Below, one piece after another: positions 9,937 through 16,166 of a stretch of DNA of 16,166 nucleotides. The position numbers and the translations under genes are program-made. Under the pieces are notes generated by a model that saw only the letters and a list, made by a program, of their open reading frames with translations, made no database searches and was not told the DNA's origin. Source of the stretch: Hirudo medicinalis (Eukaryota > Annelida > Clitellata > Hirudinida > Hirudinidae); the NCBI GenBank assembly GCA_011800805.1, contig MPNW01000716.1, forward strand, positions 39,558 through 55,723, in the 5' to 3' direction. Positions within the stretch are counted from its first letter, which is position 1; each line of letters begins with the position of its first letter.

Positions 9937-11896
9937 ATGGATTTGTCTATGCTGATGGTCTTTTGTATCGTATTATGTCTCACACAAGGTTTTTTAAAAT
10001 TATTTTTGCATAATAGCAGTTTCATCCCTTTCTTATTATTGACCTCAAATTGAAGTTGGCATGTGATTCAATTGTAGGTCACCCAATTGAGCATACGATG
10101 ACGAGTGAGAAACACAACGTCACCGTCAGTCTTCAAATCGGCGTTCCGTAAGTTACACCCAGTTTATCCAGAGACAGATTTATTGTTTCAAGAACATTTT
10201 ATTTTCGTGGCAGGGAGAACTTTCTCAATGGAAAGGTTCATCTTGAATTTGAATTTGGACAAAAGTGTTGTACGTGTTTTTAATGAGAATTTGTTGACAT
10301 TTTATTGCTTATCGAAGTGATTCATTTATTAATTCTTAATTTAATTCGTAGCTCAACCAAGAAATGAAAAAATTACACAAGAGATCGATCCTTTGAATAC
10401 CGTTGATGAAGGTGGAGTGGAGTGGTTTATCACACAGACATTAGTCAACTTAAGCCACCATAAATTAATGTTATTATAATAATATAATAATTTAATAATG
10501 TTATATTATGTTTGTGCACCCGATTTATATGAGCTAAGAAACTATATGAAATTATGTTAGAGATTTGTGCAATAACATTAGTCACATCAATTCTGCAATT
10601 GAATGATTTGCAGGTTTTTAGACATATATTTTGGCAATATTTGTTTATAGGAACCACATCTGAAATTCCTCAACCTATGAACCCAGATTATGAGTACTGT
10701 AAGATGATACTTTGTCCTTTAATGAAAAAGATGGATAGATTAAGGAAGTTAAATCTCCTTTATCGAAATCATGATTTCAGAAATTCTCTAACACTTATGA
10801 AATTATTATTACACTTATTACATTATTATTTAATTATTAAATTATTAGCGGACTTAATGTATTAACATTTAAGAATACAACTTACCAAATTATCCTTCAA
10901 TACTCATCCACGTAATTGCTGTTACTTAGCGATTTAAATGTTCACAGCTTTTATTTCAATGGTTTTTTTGCGAAGCACCATTATACAGAGATTGCAGTGA
11001 TATTCCTTACGACTACGAATTCAATGGAATTCACAATATCACCATCGAAGATTCAGTTGTGACGGTCAACTGCCAAATATTACCCGATGGACGCAAATTC
11101 CTGGTAGTTAAAATAGAAATGTTAACAATTAGTAACAATAATAACAACCTCATCTCAGGCACTACTTTGTTAGATTTTCCAACGAAGGCAAGACGGTTCA
11201 GTGGATTTTTATCGGAGTTGGTTAGAATACGCTGAAGGATTTGGAGACGTTAAGGGAGAGTTTTGGCTTGGTAGGTTTACATTTTTGTGTTCCGAACAAG
11301 TTTTTTTGACGTAGAATTGTCGATTAGTTCCATCTTGTCCCCATTGAATTCTTCAAATGAAGATGGATGCTGCACATTTCTGTGTTCTTTAAAAGCTTAA
11401 TTAATTATCCAAATGCTTTAGGGAATATACATCTTCACCACCTGACTTCAAGCGGAAATTACATGCTGAGGGTTGAGATGGAAAGTTTCAATGGTACGTT
11501 GGCTTATGCCGAATACAAGGTCTTCCAAGTTGGGCCACCTTCGCTTCATTTCCCACTCACCGTGTCAGGCTACTCTGGCACGGCAGGTTAGTCTGTGGGT
11601 GATACAAATGTAAACATATACATCAACCACATTTGGACACAATTTGCGTTACAGGTGATTCTCTTTATTTGCACAATGGTGCTCAGTTCACTACCGAGGA
11701 TGCTGACAATGACCTTGACAAAAACGAAAATTGTGCCAAACTGTACAAAGGGGGTTGGTGGTACACGTCATGTCATTATGCCAACCTCAACGGATTGTAC
11801 CATGGTGAAGGTAATGGTAAGGGAATACACTGGTTCCATTTCTTGGGTTATCAGAACTCCTTGAAGTCAGTCAAGATGATGCTGAGCCAAAATTAA
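9937..11896 (+). CDS. Secreted fibrinogen-related domain protein (FREP/ficolin-like), 305 aa
   Basis: Model: exons 9937-9988, 10078-10147, 10214-10269, 10352-10411, 10651-10698, 10976-11103, 11174-11270, 11422-11586 and 11655-11896. Coding length is 918 nt with matching phases. Residues 1-18 form a signal peptide ([18 protein letters not shown]). About 80 residues with no recognised domain follow, carrying one Cys (KCSQ) and an NVT sequon. The fibrinogen C-terminal domain runs from about 101 to the end: [52 protein letters not shown], the calcium-site-like [12 protein letters not shown] (D241, D243, D245) and [19 protein letters not shown]. The four domain cysteines are C102, C128, C252 and C265. 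Family members act as secreted lectins or immune recognition proteins; that role is inferred here. The usual GGGW before FQRR is replaced by DGRKFLI. The exon 5/6 junction (tactgtaagat donor, gcgaag acceptor) is the least certain, and a junction at atacag near 10987 is an alternative. Confidence 0.87.
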
Positions 11897-12108
11897 TTTT
11901 TTTTTGGATGGACATACTCTTGATAAATACCTGAGGACTTATTTTAAAAGAAAGCAAAACCAATGTCGTTTAAATCTTCCAAACTGATTCTAGAAAATAC
12001 TCAACATTTACTAATAATTTTTGAATTTTTATATTTACTCGTTCTTGTATTATTACCACAATTATGAGGCAACCTTTATCCGAGATATTCAATTTTAACA
12101 ACTACATA

Positions 12109-12114
12109 AATAAA
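12109..12114 (+). terminator. Candidate polyadenylation signal of the fibrinogen-related gene
   Basis: AATAAA about 210 nt after the stop at 11896. It is the first canonical hexamer downstream in a suitable position. Confidence 0.5.
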
Positions 12115-12220
12115 AATGAACGTTTGTCTACATATTTGTGCTTTTTCCATAAAACCAGCTCGTGAAACTTTCTCAATTTAAAATGCATTAAAATTAAATT
12201 AATTTATAAAAATGTATATT

Positions 12221-12560
12221 TTATTTAACCAGACTGAGCCATAGCATTGCGTGTCCGGGTACACTAGTTCTAATAATTTTAATCTTCGTTCTCATCCCTC
12301 GAACAAGATTTGCATCAGTCCCCATCAGCTGTTCGGTCTTTGGTTTACGAAACATCGTTTGATTGGCCAGGTGAAAAGGAAGTGTTGTTTGGATCCTGAG
12401 GGCCTTCCAGATTTGAATGTTTTGATTCTTTGATTCTTCCTTTTCTTCGCAATTCTCTGACATTTCTCAAACTCTGGGAATCGAGGTTTCCCAGGATGAC
12501 CTGATGAGGGACTGGGAATGGCTTTACGGTTCCAAGCAGCGTTTCTTCAAAACCTAGCAA
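12221..12560 (-). other. Two overlapping unrecognised minus-strand ORFs
   Basis: This patch is less AT-rich than its flanks. It has open frames of 80 aa (12463-12221) and 71 aa (12560-12345) on the minus strand in different frames, and a 60-aa one on the plus strand. A minus-strand AATAAA (TTTATT at about 12219-12224) lies at the end of the first ORF. None has a motif I recognise. Possibilities are a gene fragment, the end of a non-coding transcript, or a remnant of a repeat. I do not assert a protein. Confidence 0.2.
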
Positions 12561-13284
12561 TTCTTTTCTAGATCAAGATGCTCGAAAAACAATGGAATTC
12601 ACATCGAATAAAATACAAATCACAATTAAACAATTGTAATCACTTTTTATAACAAATAAAATGGTTATAAAAATTTAGTAATGTGTTATTAATAAATAAT
12701 AATTATTCAATCTTAACAATTCTAATCTTAAATTGTTGCCGTTTTAAAACGTATCGTATCAGGTAACATTCAATGATCAAAAATTAAAAATATTTTATAT
12801 ATCCGAACTAAGAAATATTGAGACATCAAATGATGATAGTGACTTCTTCTTTTCGTCATTTTCAAATTACAGAGCGGAAACCAAATTCAAATAATATTGA
12901 GAAATTATTATGACCGAAAGTTTAACGATTTCATAATGGAGGATGGATTCGCATAAAAATTTAAATGTCTTACTCTTAATCTAGAGAATGAGGATCATTT
13001 GGTTCAATAGAAAATTATCATTTTTGCTTATAATTTTCATTTAAGTGAGTGAAAATAATTCACAAAAGATTCCAACCGATCACAACTTTGTACAAAAATA
13101 TTTGATGGTATGAAAGTTTATTGAAAGCTGTTCTTAACGAATTTCAACAAATAACAGCCATCATTAGAAACTCCTTAATTCGAATTGCCGGATCAAATTA
13201 CCAAGCTATAAATTCTCAGTTAGTCAATAAAGATGGATTTTATATTTGCTTGAATTTTATTTTAAAAAGTCATTAATTCATTGC
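12561..13284. other. AT-rich intergenic DNA, nothing recognised
   Basis: AT-rich sequence with stops in all frames and no repeat, RNA gene or splice pattern that I can support. Confidence 0.55.
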
Positions 13285-13311
13285 CATTAAATTCATTAAA
13301 TTCATTAAAGT
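13285..13311. repeat. 9-bp tandem repeat, three copies
   Basis: CATTAAATT occurs at 13285-13293 and 13294-13302, followed by the variant CATTAAAGT at 13303-13311. CATTGCC flanks the array at both ends, and a palindrome follows directly. Confidence 0.8.
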
Positions 13312-13314
13312 CAT

Positions 13315-13332
13315 TGCCAATAATTATTGGCA
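13315..13332. repeat. 18-nt perfect palindrome
   Basis: TGCCAATAATTATTGGCA is its own reverse complement. It contains two CCAAT words in opposite orientation around an AATT core. It lies about 215 bp downstream of the stop of the minus-strand Cys-rich gene. Confidence 0.8.
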
Positions 13333-13547
13333 CTAATTATTATCAGCTATAATTCATGTCAAAGTAAGTTTATAATTTAATTTTGATCACTTTAAGTTAT
13401 TTAACAACAACGCATTCTCAAATCAAAGATCTGTTTATAAATGATTTTTTTTTTAAGTTAAATCGTTCATAATGGCCGCAAATAATGCAAATAATTCAAA
13501 ATGATTGAAAGAAAGTACACTTAATATTGAAGTCTCCAACATGAAGT

Positions 13548-14619
13548 TCACTTGCCGACAATACATTGGTGCTTTTTCAAGCATTTGAAGTAGACGTAAG
13601 TACCAGGAGTGAGGGTGTTGCAATTGTAGTCGATGCAAACGTCAGCAGGGTCAATGTAGCCCCTCTTCGCCGCCATTTTCGTCTCTTCTGGTAAGTCGGA
13701 CGCATCCCCAAAGTCTCCGTGAATTTTGTTTTCGTTTGGCTTCATTTCAAGCATCGCATAACAGGGTGTTTGCAGACAATAGTAGAAAGTTTCTAAGCAG
13801 TCGAATCGATCGATGAATTGAAATCGTTGATTGAATTTCTTTTCCATTTCTTCAAGTGAAGGGTTCATCTCTTCCAAGCCTGGATATGTGAACATATCCA
13901 GGAAAGTGGTTTTCATTTGCGTTTTCATATTCTCCTTCTCGGTGGACAGACAGACTTCATTCACCCATTCGTCTTGAAACAACTTTTCCAATACGTTCTT
14001 TCCATCAACATTCGAGGAACTGAGGAATTCGTAGATTGAACAAACCAACTGGCATTCCCTTTGAATTTGATTTACATTTGGAAGTCTTTAATGTTGACAT
14101 CACTTGTAAAATAAATTATGTAAGTAAACCTTAAAATTCGTTAAGTAAATAACGAGTAAAAGAAATAATCAACAGCTCTGGTGGAAAGGAAGAAGAGGCC
14201 TGGCAAAAAGATTTTGTTTGGCGGAGCCAATTTCTGTTAAAAATTACGTGCTTTTGGAATTGGTTTCAAAATAAGTCCAAATTGGTGACAGATGTTGAGG
14301 AAGAATTAATTTGGTATGCAACACGATGTTAATAAAGCGTCCCATACGACGATTTTGATCCAGGATTGGAAATGGGAAGTAATAAGAAGCTCGTGAAAGG
14401 TCCGATGGATTCATATTTGATTTGATGGAAACAGGGGGAGGCCACACTCGATATGAAGGAACCCTCCAGGAATCATTTCGGTGATGGAGCAATGGAAAAC
14501 ATTTTGGCACTCATAAAATGATTTAATGAGCATTCAATGAGCATTCGCATTTAAAATATTTGAAAACATTCAATACCTTCCATCGTGGTTGTCCCTCAAG
14601 ACAACTGAGTTGTGAACAT
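13548..14619 (-). CDS. Cys-rich, probably secreted protein; last two exons, 5' end missing
   Basis: The last exon, 14085-13548, encodes 178 residues and ends in TGA. Upstream, a 43-nt exon at 14619-14577 is bounded by a good acceptor (CCCATTTCAG) and donor (GAAG|GTATTG) and joins in phase through a split AG|A codon. An alternative acceptor (TTCAAAG) near 14058 is also in phase and would skip 9 residues. The last exon has ten cysteines, mostly in close pairs: ECQLVC, YYCLQTPC, VCIDYNC and KCLKKHQC, with single ones in NEVC and FDC. This implies disulphide bonds and an extracellular protein. ECQLVC followed by IYEFLSSSNVDGKNVLEKL loosely resembles the C2-x3-C3 helix region of insect odorant-binding proteins, but the later spacing (C-x6-C rather than C-x8-C) does not fit the classic pattern. 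I do not recognise the family. The exon with the start codon and any signal peptide was not found, so the first exon may lie further upstream, possibly beyond the window. Confidence 0.65.
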
Positions 14620-15878
14620 CTGAAATGGGAATAACTTTTGTAATCAGTTTTATTTATTTCTTCAATTAGTCCTTTTTAGTTGCTGTTTGTTTGGAATTTT
14701 TCCCGTCTATTTGCAAAAGAAAATCCAATCCTGAATAATGCGTTTCCAGCAGATGACAATTCATTATTTGATCAACTTAATGCAATCCACGACATATTCG
14801 CCTTAATAATGACGTAATTAATTTCTTTCTTTTAGTAGAGTCATAAATACTATTGATTTACGAGACTTAGTAAATGCTGATAAAAGAAAGGGCAAGAATC
14901 GGGATTTTACTGAAACAAAATGTTTTAATAAATTTATGAAATCATTGGAAGTTTTATTTTTTTATGAAAATGTTTTTTATGTTTATTACCAAAACTTTTG
15001 GACAATCTGAAGAAGTTTAAATTAATTTAAGATAAATTATTTATTTTTATTTTACACAAATATCGTTCGATTATTTCAATAATTGTAATATGAGTTACAA
15101 GTTTCGAATTCAATTCTAAAAATTATTTAGCGATTAGAACATTCAGAACATGGCTCAGTCTTAATTCAGGAAGCGACAAACATTGGTTCATTTAACCGGA
15201 GTCCCACTAATAAGTCTTCACAATAACTTGTAGTAATTCAAAACGAAATACCAAGATAAGTCATTACAAGTTCATTTATATTGCTCGTCAAATCAAGTAA
15301 GATAATGAATGTCGTGGGGTGGTCAGTGAGATGAACGTCGTAAAATGCTGACGACCTTTTTATCGTCACAATCAAATATTCTCACGTAGCAGATGAAACA
15401 GTTGACTTCTAAAATATGAAGTTGAATAAAACTAATGGTATCAGTAACAGCAGCAGAATCTTGGATGCGTTTCATCCGATGTTTGGCAGATCACAGATTA
15501 CGGATGAGGGATGACAAGATTAACACGCTTTTATTACACAATCCTCGTATCGTCTACAAGACAGATTTCTGTCATTTCATCAGAGGAAAATGAAACCGTT
15601 ATACGCTGACACATATAAGGAAAATATATAAATGGTTGATATTGACACTATCGAGTTGGGCGAAAAAAAAAGTCATCTCCTCAAGTTAAGTGCGAGGGTC
15701 CCCCTGAAAAAGCTGAAGTGACCCTGAAATGTCCCTGTATTTAACAACACTTGGCAACAGTACATGTTCTCCTGGATTTTATTTCTTGAAAGATGAGGAG
15801 ACACGTGGAATGGATTGAACTCGTGGAAGGACAAAAATCATTGATAGATTTGATTGAAATCCGACATTCTAAATGAAG
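14620..15878. other. Gene-poor DNA upstream of the Cys-rich gene
   Basis: I searched the minus strand for an exon starting with ATG, coding a hydrophobic segment and ending in phase 1 before a donor, and found none that convinced me. No plus-strand gene is apparent. This stretch is either a long intron of the Cys-rich gene or intergenic. Confidence 0.45.
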
Positions 15879-15902
15879 AAATGTCCTTAACTAAGGACAT
15901 TT
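15879..15902. repeat. 24-nt near-perfect palindrome
   Basis: Arms AAATGTCCTTA (15879-15889) and TAAGGACATTT (15892-15902) are exact reverse complements separated by two bases. The site sits in non-coding DNA. It could be a binding site or the fold-back end of a small element. Confidence 0.8.
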
Positions 15903-16073
15903 TTAAGAGACTTTTACACTAGCAAGTATTTTTTTATTTTTTGTTTCTTAATCGAGTTAAGTTGTGATGTGATATTTTGATTCTCTAGTCGACTTTTAAT
16001 CACATTACATTTCCATGTAATATTATTTACAAAGTATGCATTAATATTTTAGATATTAAACTTATTAGGATTC

Positions 16074-16116
16074 CTGCACAAACAAACAAAAGACGGGAGG
16101 ACAAAATTTTTGTGCA
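16074..16116. repeat. 9-bp inverted repeat with 25-nt spacer
   Basis: CTGCACAAA at 16074-16082 pairs with TTTGTGCAG at 16108-16116. The spacer is purine-rich (AGACGGGAGGAC). It is close to the microsatellite at the end of the window. Confidence 0.65.
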
Positions 16117-16133
16117 GCGAATAATTTCCATAT

Positions 16134-16151
16134 TAAGTAAGTAAGTAAGTT
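16134..16151. repeat. (AAGT)n microsatellite leading into TTTATTTATATAGCGCC
   Basis: About four AAGT units are followed by TTTATTTATATAGCGCC, which runs to the last base of the window. From recall, this word next to simple repeats begins a dispersed repeat in several invertebrate and fish genomes, so the window may end inside such an element. Confidence 0.6.
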
Positions 16152-16166
16152 TATTTATATAGCGCC

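Noticed and set aside
10554..10865. Plus-strand 103-aa open frame as an independent gene
   Set aside because: Only 10651-10698 reads as an exon of the fibrinogen-related gene; the rest is low-complexity intron read-through.
14244..14510. Minus-strand 88-aa open frame
   Set aside because: It has no ATG start at its 5' end and no recognised motif, and it lies within the inferred intron of the Cys-rich gene; it is probably chance, though a repeat remnant cannot be excluded.

Overview
The window looks like nuclear DNA from an invertebrate animal, most likely an arthropod. It is AT-rich, its genes are split by short GT-AG introns (mostly 50-450 bp), and one gene encodes a metazoan spliceosomal Sm protein. 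A springtail or crustacean is my best guess from the fibrinogen-related and Cys-rich secreted proteins, but the sequence does not prove the clade. No bacterial operon structure is present.

Layout, left to right. 1-460 is AT-rich DNA with short microsatellites. About 484-843 looks like the 3' tail of a retroposon. 844-1400 holds a 23-nt palindrome and a long (TAA)n microsatellite containing one ambiguous base. About 1400-2640 may be a decayed DNA transposon, weakly supported. 2641-4666 is gene-poor. 4667-6781 (+) is a five-exon gene for a 568-residue type II membrane protein with two glycosyltransferase-like domains in tandem. 7576 to about 8790 (-) is the SmB (SNRPB) gene, convergent with the previous one and carrying an intron in its 5' UTR. 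8800-9880 is intergenic. 9937-11896 (+) is a nine-exon secreted fibrinogen-related protein, with a TATA-like box upstream and an AATAAA signal downstream. 11897-13547 is mostly intergenic, with two overlapping unrecognised ORFs at 12221-12560. 13548-14619 (-) holds the last two exons of a Cys-rich, probably secreted protein; its 5' end was not found. The rest is gene-poor, with a palindrome, a hairpin and a terminal microsatellite.

I built the gene models by reading exon sequence, splice sites and codon phase by hand. In the three complete models the coding lengths are exact multiples of three (1707, 543 and 918 nt) and every split codon is consistent. The genes do not form a functional cluster: one is a housekeeping splicing factor, one a Golgi-type enzyme, and two are probably secreted proteins.
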